Positions 1-6,435 of a stretch of 14,073 bases of DNA are shown here, piece after piece (the first letter of the stretch is position 1; every line of letters starts with the position of its first letter). The stretch is from CAYOSU01 sp964541255 (GTDB taxonomy: Bacteria > Bacillota > Clostridia > Christensenellales > CAMQZB01): positions 1 through 14,073 of the forward strand of contig CAZIPL010000038.1 in NCBI GenBank assembly GCA_964541255.1. Reading direction: 5' to 3'. Made by a program: the position numbers and the translations under genes. The notes under the pieces are model-generated. The model made no database searches. It was not told where the DNA came from and was given only the letters and a program-made list of their open reading frames with translations.

Positions 1-1567
1 CCATCTTGTTGATCGCAACGATCATTTCAACACCTGCGGCTTTGATATGGTTAATAGCCTCTGCGGTCTGCGGCATAACGCCGTCGTCTGCAGCGACGAC
101 AAGGATAGCAATATCTGTGATCTGCGCGCCGCGCATTCTCATTGCCGTGAACGCTTCGTGTCCCGGCGTATCGATAAACGTGATCTTTCTGCCGTTGATT
201 TCAACGGAGTACGCACCGATATGCTGAGTGATTCCGCCCGCTTCCGTTGCGGTTACCTGAGAATTTTTTATCGCGTCGAGAAGAGAAGTCTTACCGTGGT
301 CAACGTGTCCCATAACGGTAACGACGGGAGGACGTGTTACGAGCTTAGCCTCGTCGTCCTGCGCATCGCTAAACAATTCTTCTTCCGCCGTAACCTCGGG
401 CTTATACTCAAGCGTTACTCCGTATTCCATAGCGATATACTCCGCAGTCGTGAAGTCTATCGAATCGTTTATTGTTTTGAGCTGTCCTTCACTGAAAAGC
501 TTCTTCGTTATTTCGGTAGCCGTTATTCCGATCTTCTCGGACAATGCCTTAATAGGAATAATATCCGTCGTAACTACCGCATGCTCGATCTTGATGGGAG
601 CGGCTTTTTGAACGGTTGCGGTTTCTTTCGCCTTTCTGGGACGAATCTTGTGACTACCCATTCTCTCGTCGTAGTCTTCTCCGCCCTCCGTAATGAAACC
701 TTTTCTTATTAAGGTGCGCTTATTCATAGCCTTCTTGTTGTCGTCGGAAGGCTTATCTTTCTTTTTGTTCCCGAAGTTCTTGTTTGTCGTAGGAGGAACG
801 AATGCCGGAGCAACCGACGGCTTTATCGGCTTTTTCTGTTGTGTACGGTTGTTGTTCGTATCCGCATCCTTGTCGAACTTACCGCCCATAGGCTTTTGTC
901 CGTTCTTCCCGCTAGGTCTGTCTCCGAATGTTCTCGTACCTTGCGGACGGTTATTATTGCCTCTGTTGTCGAAACGTCTTACGTTTCCGCCCTCTGCGGC
1001 TTTCGCTTCGGCGTTTTTCTGCTTCCACAATCTGTCTCTCTCGATTGCTCTTGCGATAGCATCCTTTTCGGCTTGAGACATTTCTCTCTTCTTGGGAGCG
1101 GGAGTCGGCTCTTCGACTTTCTCGGGAGCTTTGACTTCGACCTTAGCTTCAACGACAGACTCTTCCTTAACATCTTTGACAACGGGCTTTTCTTCGATAG
1201 TTACAGTCTTTTCGGGAGTAACTTCGACTTTCTCGGGAGCATTGGTCTTTTTGAGCGTTTCGTCGGTTGAAACTTCAACCTCTTCTTTTGCAACGGGCGT
1301 TTCTACCACCTCGACAGCAACTTCTTTCTCCGCCGTGTTTTCAAAAGCAACCTTTTCGACTACAGTCTTTTCCGCTTCGACAGCGGGGTCTTCGACTTTC
1401 GTTGCGATTCCGTTTGCTATCGAACGGGCGTTATCGAGAAGCTGTGCGCTCATTTTACGAAGCTCTTTGACCTTCTTAGAGATGCCAATCAAATCTCCGC
1501 TCGAAACGGTCTGGCTCAACTGTTTGATGTTTTCAAAATTTGATGTTGTTTTCTTTGTTTCTGCCAT
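1..1567 (-). CDS. infB: Translation initiation factor IF-2, N-terminal 522 residues (3' end beyond window)
   Basis: IF-2 is the GTPase that places initiator fMet-tRNA on the 30S subunit and promotes 50S joining. The frame opens with ATG at 1567 and stays open to the left edge, so the C-terminal part is missing. Residues ~20-325 are a long charged linker, first rich in Glu/Val/Lys/Thr/Pro and then in Arg/Asn/Gly/Lys. An IF2N domain follows at ~330-385. The GTPase domain then begins: G1 GHVDHGKT at residues 420-427, G2 region GGITQHIGAY, G3 DTPGHEAF, and the start of G4 (NKM) at the window edge. The start codon directly abuts the TAA of ylxQ with no gap, and its ribosome site (AGAGGTGA) lies in the last ylxQ codons, so coupling is likely. 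It is the last visible gene of the rimP-nusA-ylxR-ylxQ-infB unit. Identity is certain from the G motifs. Confidence 0.98.
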   Translation of the reverse strand, partial: MAETKKTTSNFENIKQLSQTVSSGDLIGISKKVKELRKMSAQLLDNARSIANGIATKVEDPAVEAEKTVVEKVAFENTAEKEVAVEVVETPVAKEEVEVSTDETLKKTNAPEKVEVTPEKTVTIEEKPVVKDVKEESVVEAKVEVKAPEKVEEPTPAPKKREMSQAEKDAIARAIERDRLWKQKNAEAKAAEGGNVRRFDNRGNNNRPQGTRTFGDRPSGKNGQKPMGGKFDKDADTNNNRTQQKKPIKPSVAPAFVPPTTNKNFGNKKKDKPSDDNKKAMNKRTLIRKGFITEGGEDYDERMGSHKIRPRKAKETATVQKAAPIKIEHAVVTTDIIPIKALSEKIGITATEITKKLFSEGQLKTINDSIDFTTAEYIAMEYGVTLEYKPEVTAEEELFSDAQDDEAKLVTRPPVVTVMGHVDHGKTSLLDAIKNSQVTATEAGGITQHIGAYSVEINGRKITFIDTPGHEAFTAMRMRGAQITDIAILVVAADDGVMPQTAEAINHIKAAGVEMIVAINKM

Positions 1568-1891
1568 TTAATTTTCACCTCTGAAGATTATTTCGTAGTT
1601 TTCGTCAAGATTCGACATAACGGCATTGCTCAATGCCTCGTCCGTTATCGCGAACATTTTACAATTTTCCTTATTCAATATTTCCTCCACGCTCTTTCCT
1701 TTGACAAGAACGAGCGGCACGTTACATTTTTTCGCTTTGGACAACGCGACTTTTTTCGCATTATCGCTTGCCGTGTGGCATAGATAAAGGCTTTTTATAT
1801 CCTTCGTCGCCTCGACGGAATTAGTTCCCGAAACGACCTTCCTTGCCCTTATCGAAAAACCGATAAACGTTTCAACCTTGCTTCTTTGCAA
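1568..1891 (-). CDS. ylxQ: L7Ae-family RNA-binding protein YlxQ
   Basis: This is a 107-residue L7Ae/L30e/S12e/Gadd45-fold protein, the YlxQ type found between ylxR and infB in Firmicutes. Relatives bind kink-turn-like RNA; the exact cellular role is not settled. Family signs are IRARKVVSG near residues 15-23, a region around NAKKVALSKAKKCNVP (~44-59), and a C-terminal AITDEALSNAV segment. The start is a TTG at 1891. It is chosen because GGAGG (minus strand) stands six bases upstream and the N terminus then aligns with the family; no ATG is available before the conserved core. The start lies inside the 3' end of ylxR (20-base overlap). The TAA stop touches the infB ATG. Identity rests on sequence pattern and position, which agree. 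Confidence 0.93.
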   Translation of the reverse strand: MQRSKVETFIGFSIRARKVVSGTNSVEATKDIKSLYLCHTASDNAKKVALSKAKKCNVPLVLVKGKSVEEILNKENCKMFAITDEALSNAVMSNLDENYEIIFRGEN

Positions 1892-2141
1892 CGTATTCCT
1901 CCAAAAGATTATCGTATACTTCCGCGCCGACCTCAGTCTTAAACACCTTGTTCAACGCTTTTTGTTTTACGCACTTTCTTATGCACGCCTCGTCGTCGCA
2001 AATATACGCGCCTCTTCCCGCGGCTTTTCCGGTAAAGTCAATCGTAACTTTTCCGTCGGCGGTTCTGACTATTCGGATAAGCTCGTTTTTAGGCTTAACC
2101 GAGCGGCATGCTATGCACGTTCTCTCAGGAATTTTCTTCAT
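1872..2141 (-). CDS. ylxR: YlxR-family RNA-binding protein (RnpM type)
   Basis: This 89-residue protein belongs to the YlxR/DUF448 family, small basic proteins encoded between nusA and infB. Members bind RNA, and Firmicutes homologues have been linked to RNase P RNA. The family signature is clear: RTCIACRS at residues 7-14 near the N terminus, KNELIRIVR, and GRGAYIC in the middle, followed by a basic Lys/Cys-rich segment. The ATG at 2141 overlaps the end of nusA by 17 bases. The ribosome site is weak (only GAAGAGAA just upstream), so translation probably depends on coupling to nusA. Its own 3' end overlaps ylxQ by 20 bases. Length is typical of the family. Confidence 0.95.
   Translation of the reverse strand: MKKIPERTCIACRSVKPKNELIRIVRTADGKVTIDFTGKAAGRGAYICDDEACIRKCVKQKALNKVFKTEVGAEVYDNLLEEYVAKKQG
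1898..1902 (-). promoter_or_regulatory. Shine-Dalgarno site setting the TTG start of ylxQ
   Basis: On the minus strand GGAGG lies six bases before the TTG at 1891, inside the end of ylxR. The good spacing supports the non-ATG start. Confidence 0.75.
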
Positions 2142-3255
2142 TCTCTTCTGTAATTCCGCTCAAGTCCAAATCCATCAATTCGTCGATGTCGGATTCGGAT
2201 TCTTTATTTTCCTTTTCAAACGCCGACTGCGATTTTACGTCGATCTTCCAACCCGTAAGTCTTGCGGCAAGTCTTGCGTTCTGACCCTCTTTCCCGATTG
2301 CGAGGGAAAGCTTGTCGTCCGCTACGACAACCTTTGCTTTCTTTTCTTCTTCGTTGCCCTCAACGTATTTAACCTCAGCGGGAGAAAGGCTTCTTGCGAT
2401 GAATTCCAACGGATCTTCGCACCAAGGAATAATGTCGAGTTTTTCGCCGTTAAGTTCGTTTACGATAGCGTTTACTCGCGCTCCCTTGCTTCCTACGCAT
2501 GCGCCTACGGGATCGATGCTCTCGTCCTGAGAATAAATCGCCACCTTACTTCTTTGTCCTGCCTCTCTCGCAATAGCCTTGATCTGAACAAGACCTTGTC
2601 TAATCTCGGGAACTTCGTTCTCGAAGAACTTTCTTACAAGACCGGTGCTCGTTCTCGAAACGATTACCTGCGGACCGTTGGGCGTGGAACGAACTTTCTT
2701 TACGAAGACCTTAACTCTGTCGTTAAGCTTCAAATGCTCGGTCTTAATCTGATCTTGCGGCAACAAAACACCCTCGACCGTACCTTTGCCAAGGTCGAGA
2801 TAATAGGTCTGTCCGTCTACTCTTCTGACGATTGCAGTCAAAATTTCGCTTTCCTTTTCAGTAAACTCGTTCATTGCGGCGTCTCTTTCGAACTCGCGAA
2901 GCTTTTGAATGATAACCTGCTTTGCCGTCTGTGCGGCGATTCTTCCGAAATCTTTAGGTTTAACCTCGGTAACGAGTTCGTCGCCGACCTTGATATTTTT
3001 CTTTTCTTTCAATGCGTCTTCGAGAGAAATCTCGTTCTCCTCGTCGCCGACCTCTTCGACAACGAGCTTCGTCGCATAAATCTTTATCGTAGCCTTTTCG
3101 GGATTGAGCTTAACTTCTATCGCGGCGGAAGTTCCCGTATGCTTTTTGTATGCGGAAACAAGAGCCGTTTCGAGTGTTTTCACAAACATCTCCTTGCTTA
3201 TGCCTTTTTCAAGTTCCAACGCGTCGAGCGCAGAAAAGAAATCTTTATTTTCCAA
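2125..3255 (-). CDS. nusA: Transcription elongation/termination factor NusA
   Basis: NusA binds RNA polymerase and nascent RNA and modulates pausing, intrinsic termination and antitermination. The 376-residue protein has the short Firmicutes architecture: an N-terminal polymerase-binding domain (~1-125, with LEKGISKEMFVKTLETALVSAY-type sequence), an S1 domain (~130-200), KH1 around VGSKGARVNAI (~255) and KH2 with LAIGKEGQNARLAARLTGW (~315-335), then an acidic tail. The Gram-negative C-terminal acidic repeats are absent, as expected. The start is TTG at 3255. GGAGG lies nine bases upstream, the N terminus aligns with the family, and no in-frame ATG exists before residue 23. An out-of-frame ATG overlaps the ribosome site and opens an 8-codon frame ending just inside nusA. 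It begins 17 bases after the rimP stop. Confidence 0.97.
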   Translation of the reverse strand: MENKDFFSALDALELEKGISKEMFVKTLETALVSAYKKHTGTSAAIEVKLNPEKATIKIYATKLVVEEVGDEENEISLEDALKEKKNIKVGDELVTEVKPKDFGRIAAQTAKQVIIQKLREFERDAAMNEFTEKESEILTAIVRRVDGQTYYLDLGKGTVEGVLLPQDQIKTEHLKLNDRVKVFVKKVRSTPNGPQVIVSRTSTGLVRKFFENEVPEIRQGLVQIKAIAREAGQRSKVAIYSQDESIDPVGACVGSKGARVNAIVNELNGEKLDIIPWCEDPLEFIARSLSPAEVKYVEGNEEEKKAKVVVADDKLSLAIGKEGQNARLAARLTGWKIDVKSQSAFEKENKESESDIDELMDLDLSGITEENEENS

Positions 3256-3264
3256 TGTCGGATA

Positions 3265-3269
3265 CCTCC
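3265..3269 (-). promoter_or_regulatory. Shine-Dalgarno site setting the TTG start of nusA
   Basis: GGAGG on the minus strand is nine bases from the TTG at 3255. The same bases form part of an out-of-frame mini reading frame (ATG at 3270, stop TAA at 3244-3246) that overlaps the start, a possible way to lower NusA initiation. Confidence 0.6.
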
Positions 3270-3272
3270 ATT

Positions 3273-3740
3273 TTATTCGAATTTAATGAGTTGCGATACT
3301 TTCGCAAGATTTTGTCTTTCAAAAGAAACTGCCTTGCCGTTTATTTCGACGTCGATAGAGTCTTTCGAAAAGCCCTTCAAAACGCCTTCGAAATACTTCT
3401 TTCCGTCAACGTTTTTATAAAGTCTTACTTCGACTTCTTTTTCGAGATTGCGTTCGAAATCTCTGTCCGTCTTGAACGGTCTGTCAAGCCCGGGACTCGA
3501 AACGTTGAGGTTGTAAGGATTATTATCCGTCGGGTCGGCTTCGTCCAAAATCGGATCGATTGTTCTGTGAACCTTTTCCAAAAGGTCGAGATCTACGCCG
3601 TTTTCGTGATAAATATAAATCCAAAGCGTGGGGAGCTCTCCCTTGACGCCTTTTTTATATTCCGCATCGACGATTTCGACGCCCATAGCGTCGAGAGTGG
3701 GTTTGATCGCGTTAATCGCGATGTCGCAAACTTTTGACAT
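3273..3740 (-). CDS. rimP: Ribosome maturation factor RimP
   Basis: RimP assists late 30S subunit assembly. The 155-residue product has the family's two-part structure: an N-terminal alpha/beta domain (~1-80) with the YNLNVSSPGLDRPF signature at the join, then a small C-terminal SH3-like barrel (~85-155). The reading frame stays open upstream to a TTG at 3803 and an ATG at 3755, but I chose ATG 3740. AAAGGAG lies four bases upstream of it, the length then matches the family, and the extra upstream codons would be encoded by a leader hairpin. It is the first gene of the nus unit, preceded by its own promoter and a hairpin, and it ends 17 bases before nusA. Confidence 0.95.
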   Translation of the reverse strand: MSKVCDIAINAIKPTLDAMGVEIVDAEYKKGVKGELPTLWIYIYHENGVDLDLLEKVHRTIDPILDEADPTDNNPYNLNVSSPGLDRPFKTDRDFERNLEKEVEVRLYKNVDGKKYFEGVLKGFSKDSIDVEINGKAVSFERQNLAKVSQLIKFE

Positions 3741-3755
3741 TTTACTCCTTTGCAT

Positions 3756-3784
3756 CAAAGAAGCGGGCTTTACGCAAGCCCGCT
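3756..3784 (-). promoter_or_regulatory. Hairpin with imperfect U-tract in the rimP-nusA leader (possible attenuator)
   Basis: On the minus strand AGCGGGCTT (3776-3784) and AAGCCCGCT (3762-3770) form a perfect 9-bp stem around a 5-base loop (3771-3775), followed by TCTTTG. It lies between the predicted promoter and the rimP ribosome site, about 20 bases before the start. The interrupted U-tract resembles a weak, factor-dependent terminator. B. subtilis nusA is autoregulated by NusA-dependent attenuation in the corresponding leader; the parallel here is inference. Confidence 0.55.
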
Positions 3785-3811
3785 CTTCAAATTCCTTATT
3801 CAAGCATCGTT

Positions 3812-3840
3812 ATTTTAACATATATTTTGCGCTTTTGCAA
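3812..3840 (-). promoter_or_regulatory. Predicted sigma-A promoter of the rimP-nusA-ylxR-ylxQ-infB unit
   Basis: On the minus strand a -35 TTGCAA (3835-3840) is followed by a 17-base spacer and a -10 TAAAAT (3812-3817). A TG one base before the -10 gives an extended -10 element. The predicted start near 3805 leaves a leader of about 65 nt that contains the hairpin at 3762-3784. Confidence 0.6.
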
Positions 3841-3881
3841 GCGTTTTTACGCATTTAGAAAAATACGTTCCGCTTTTTGCG

Positions 3882-5405
3882 TCAGATCTCTATGTCTTTA
3901 TATTCGTCGAGCATCCCTATAAGAACTCTCGCCGTCGAAATAGCGTCTTCATAAGCTCTGTGCGCGTTTTCGTTTACAACCCCGAATCTCGTGCACAATG
4001 TGCCGAGCTTATTGTTTTGAATGTTCTTAACATACTTAACCGAAAGCGGCAAGGTATCTATCAACGGATTCACGAAATAATATCCGCACCTTTTCGCTTC
4101 GTTGTTCAAAAAAACAAAATCGAAGTCCTTGACGTTGTGTCCGCAAAGAATCGCGCCGTAGCAGAACTTATAAAAATCCGCCATAACGTCTTCGATCGCG
4201 GGCGCGTTTTTGACCATTTCGTCCGTTATGTTATTGACTTTCGTCGCGCCCTCGGGAATATGAATCTTGGGATTGACGAAGGTCTTGAACTTTTCGGTAA
4301 ATTCTCCGTCAACGAGCTTTGCCGCGCCTATTTCGATAATTCTGTCTTTCGATACGTTAAGCCCCGTCGTTTCAAGGTCGAACGTAACGATAGTTTTGCC
4401 GACAAGTTTCGATATATCCCTTTTCTTTCTCTCTTCCAAAAGGTCGGATTGCTCGTATACAACCAAAGGCTCGGGCAATACGTTCGTGTAATATATCGGT
4501 TCTTCCTTAATCTTATCGTCTTTGGGCGGTTCTTTAGTCAGAATAGTGCACGTCGTAATCGTATTGACAGTCATTTTCAGCTCGCCGAATATATCTCTTG
4601 CGATTTTGCCCGTCAAAACACACTCTCTGCCGTTTAACTCTTCCTTTATAAGCGGAGTATTCCCTATCGACGGGAACATCACGCACGGGAAGCTTCCCGA
4701 CGGATCCGTTACCGTAAAAGTGAAGAACACGGGATTTTTATTCCTTGCGTTTTCCTTAGGCGGATTTTTCTTTTTTCTTTCGACAAGTCCCGATATTTTC
4801 CCTGCCAAAACGGCTTCGGAATATTCGCCGTTTATATCCATTATGAACCCCGGTCTTTCGGTGCAAGGCTTCCCGACAAACATTTGTCTGTCCGCGACCT
4901 CTATCGCCCTAAGCTCGGTTTTCGCCTCTTCCGTATGCTTACGCTCCTCGGCAATCTCAACCGTTTCGATCTCGAATTCCTGCAAAAAACAGCGGTGGAA
5001 ATATTTCAGCAAGCTCTCTTTGAGCGCGCCGTCCATATATCCGCAAAAGTTCTTTCCGCCGTAAAAGGTAAGCTTATATGAGTTCTCCGTCGTTTTTTCG
5101 ACGTCGTAATCGAGCCTTGACAACGCAGGTCTCAAATATCCGCCGTTCTGCGCAAAAAATCTCGAAACTCTCGTTCTGATATACTCTTCGTCGCAATAAG
5201 CTTTGGTTATTTTGACGTCAACCTCGCTTGCAAGCTCGATTTCCAAAAGCGCTTTCAACCCCTCTTCGACGTCGGCAAGATCTCTCACCAAAATATGTAC
5301 GAAAAAGCGTTTGCTCGATTTCGAATATGAAAAATCGTGCAAACGAACGTCTCCGAACATCGGATAGCATTCAAGTATGAAGTTTTCAAGCTCGAGATTT
5401 TGCAT
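3882..5405 (-). CDS. PolC-like N-terminal/OB/DEDDh exonuclease protein lacking PHP and polymerase domains
   Basis: This gene sits where full-length polC (about 1,430 residues) is expected but encodes only 507 residues. Residues ~1-160 resemble the PolC N-terminal region (NI/NII). An OB-fold-like segment spans ~195-290. A linker of about 45 residues leads to a DEDDh 3'-5' exonuclease of the PolC/DnaQ epsilon type (~336-500). The catalytic motifs look intact: DLETTG (D343, E345), HNVKDFDF (D427) and HRAYED (H482, D487). No PHP segment precedes or follows the exonuclease, and no palm/fingers sequence follows; 140 non-coding bases separate it from rimP. The ATG at 5405 is preferred over TTG 5408 because AAAGGAGG lies six bases before it. 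It overlaps ispG by 20 bases. It may be a standalone proofreading or repair exonuclease, a split-replicase part, or a remnant. The domain reading is confident; the function is inferred. Confidence 0.88.
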   Translation of the reverse strand: MQNLELENFILECYPMFGDVRLHDFSYSKSSKRFFVHILVRDLADVEEGLKALLEIELASEVDVKITKAYCDEEYIRTRVSRFFAQNGGYLRPALSRLDYDVEKTTENSYKLTFYGGKNFCGYMDGALKESLLKYFHRCFLQEFEIETVEIAEERKHTEEAKTELRAIEVADRQMFVGKPCTERPGFIMDINGEYSEAVLAGKISGLVERKKKNPPKENARNKNPVFFTFTVTDPSGSFPCVMFPSIGNTPLIKEELNGRECVLTGKIARDIFGELKMTVNTITTCTILTKEPPKDDKIKEEPIYYTNVLPEPLVVYEQSDLLEERKKRDISKLVGKTIVTFDLETTGLNVSKDRIIEIGAAKLVDGEFTEKFKTFVNPKIHIPEGATKVNNITDEMVKNAPAIEDVMADFYKFCYGAILCGHNVKDFDFVFLNNEAKRCGYYFVNPLIDTLPLSVKYVKNIQNNKLGTLCTRFGVVNENAHRAYEDAISTARVLIGMLDEYKDIEI

Positions 5406-6435
5406 CAAGCTCCTCCTTTACCATCTTAAGAAACGCTTCTTTATATCCGTTTTTAGGAAGTTTGGCAAATATTTCGCCTCTTTTGATAACCAAAAAGCCC
5501 TCTTTGCCGCCGACTATTCCTATGTCCGCGTCTTTGCCCTCTCCTATGCCGTTGACAACGCACCCCATCACGGCAATTTTGAGATTACCGTTCAGCGCAA
5601 AGGTTTTTTCTTCGATCTCTTTCGCAAGAGAGAATAAGTCATAATCGCAACGGCTGCAAGTCGGGCAAGAAATCACTTTCACCCCCTCCCTCATTTCGAG
5701 CGCACGAAGAATTCTTATTCCCGCTCTTACTTCTTCGACAGGCGGAGCGGAAAGAGAAACGCGTAAGGTATCTCCTATGTCGTCAAGAAGCAAACTTCCT
5801 ATGCCGATTGCGTTTTTGATTTCGCCAAACGCTTTCGTTCCCGCTTCAGTAACTCCGATATGCTGCGGATAGCAAGACAGCTTGTCTATGATTCTGCACG
5901 CTTTAACCATCTCGGGAACACTGCTCGACTTGACGGAAAGCACAATGTCGTCAAAGCCGCATTTTTCCAATATCGCGGCACAATTTATCGCAGAATGAGC
6001 AAGTCCCTCTGCGGTTCTTCCGTATTTTTCCTCCGCGCTCTTTTCTAAGCTTCCCATATTAACGCCGACGCGAATAGGAACTCCGCTTGCTTTTGCCGCG
6101 TCGCAAACGGCTTGAATTTTATCTTCGCCACCTATATAGCACGGATTGATTCTAATCTTCGCCGCGCCCGCTTCGATAGATTTAATCGCAAGCCTATGGT
6201 CGAACTGAATGTCGGCAACGATAGGAATAGTTGCTTTATCGCATATTTTTTTCAGCGCGACAACTTCCTTTTCCGTCGAAACGGCAATACGAACGATATC
6301 ACAACCCTCTTTTTCAAGCATTGCAATTTCTTCGATATTTCTTTCGACCTCTTCCGTTTTTGTCGAAAGCATCGTTTGAACGGTTATTTCGCCGTTCCCG
6401 ATAATTTTATTTCCGACTTTAATCTCTTTTTTCAT
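5386..6435 (-). CDS. ispG: 4-hydroxy-3-methylbut-2-en-1-yl diphosphate synthase IspG (GcpE)
   Basis: IspG is the [4Fe-4S] enzyme of the methylerythritol phosphate pathway that converts MEcPP to HMBPP. The 349-residue protein has the TIM-barrel N-terminal part (NxMLSTKTEEVE start, ADIQFDHRLAI ~74-84, RINPCYIG ~95-102, RVGVNMGSLEK ~122-132) and the C-terminal cluster domain. Cluster ligands are visible as CPTC (C257, C260) and MGCVVNG (C292) with E299. The usual NGPGE motif reads NGIGE, a small variation. The ATG overlaps the rseP stop as ATGA, so coupling is expected. Its last codons contain the ribosome site of the PolC-like gene. With dxr two genes upstream it supplies the isoprenoid precursors used by UppS in the same unit. 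Length is typical for Clostridia. Confidence 0.97.
   Translation of the reverse strand: MKKEIKVGNKIIGNGEITVQTMLSTKTEEVERNIEEIAMLEKEGCDIVRIAVSTEKEVVALKKICDKATIPIVADIQFDHRLAIKSIEAGAAKIRINPCYIGGEDKIQAVCDAAKASGVPIRVGVNMGSLEKSAEEKYGRTAEGLAHSAINCAAILEKCGFDDIVLSVKSSSVPEMVKACRIIDKLSCYPQHIGVTEAGTKAFGEIKNAIGIGSLLLDDIGDTLRVSLSAPPVEEVRAGIRILRALEMREGVKVISCPTCSRCDYDLFSLAKEIEEKTFALNGNLKIAVMGCVVNGIGEGKDADIGIVGGKEGFLVIKRGEIFAKLPKNGYKEAFLKMVKEELDAKSRA
5412..5419 (-). promoter_or_regulatory. Strong Shine-Dalgarno site of the PolC-like gene inside ispG
   Basis: AAAGGAGG on the minus strand is six bases from the ATG at 5405 and only three from the competing TTG at 5408, which favours the ATG. The site is embedded in the last ispG codons. 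A near-perfect ribosome site suggests the gene is actively translated and is not a decaying remnant. Confidence 0.75.

Noticed and set aside
47..1571. Several long plus-strand frames opposite infB, including Ser/Thr/Phe-rich ones.
   Set aside because: They mirror the repetitive Glu/Lys/Val codons of the IF-2 linker on the other strand and have no supporting ribosome sites or family features.
1948..3420. A 490-codon open frame on the plus strand opposite nusA and rimP.
   Set aside because: It is antisense to well-identified genes, its translation has no domain resemblance, and long antisense frames are common opposite genes with this codon use.
3741..3803. A longer RimP start at TTG 3803 or ATG 3755.
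   Set aside because: The extension would be encoded by the leader hairpin, family length fits ATG 3740, and AAAGGAG lies four bases before that ATG.
3831..3881. Small inverted repeats such as GCGTAAAAACGC just after the PolC-like gene as a terminator.
   Set aside because: The stems are only 4-5 bp and no T tract follows on the minus strand.
3882..5405. Reading the short PolC-like gene as a frameshifted pseudogene of polC.
   Set aside because: No PHP or polymerase sequence remains downstream in any frame before rimP, the linker between OB and exonuclease lacks the first PHP part, and catalytic residues and ribosome site are intact.
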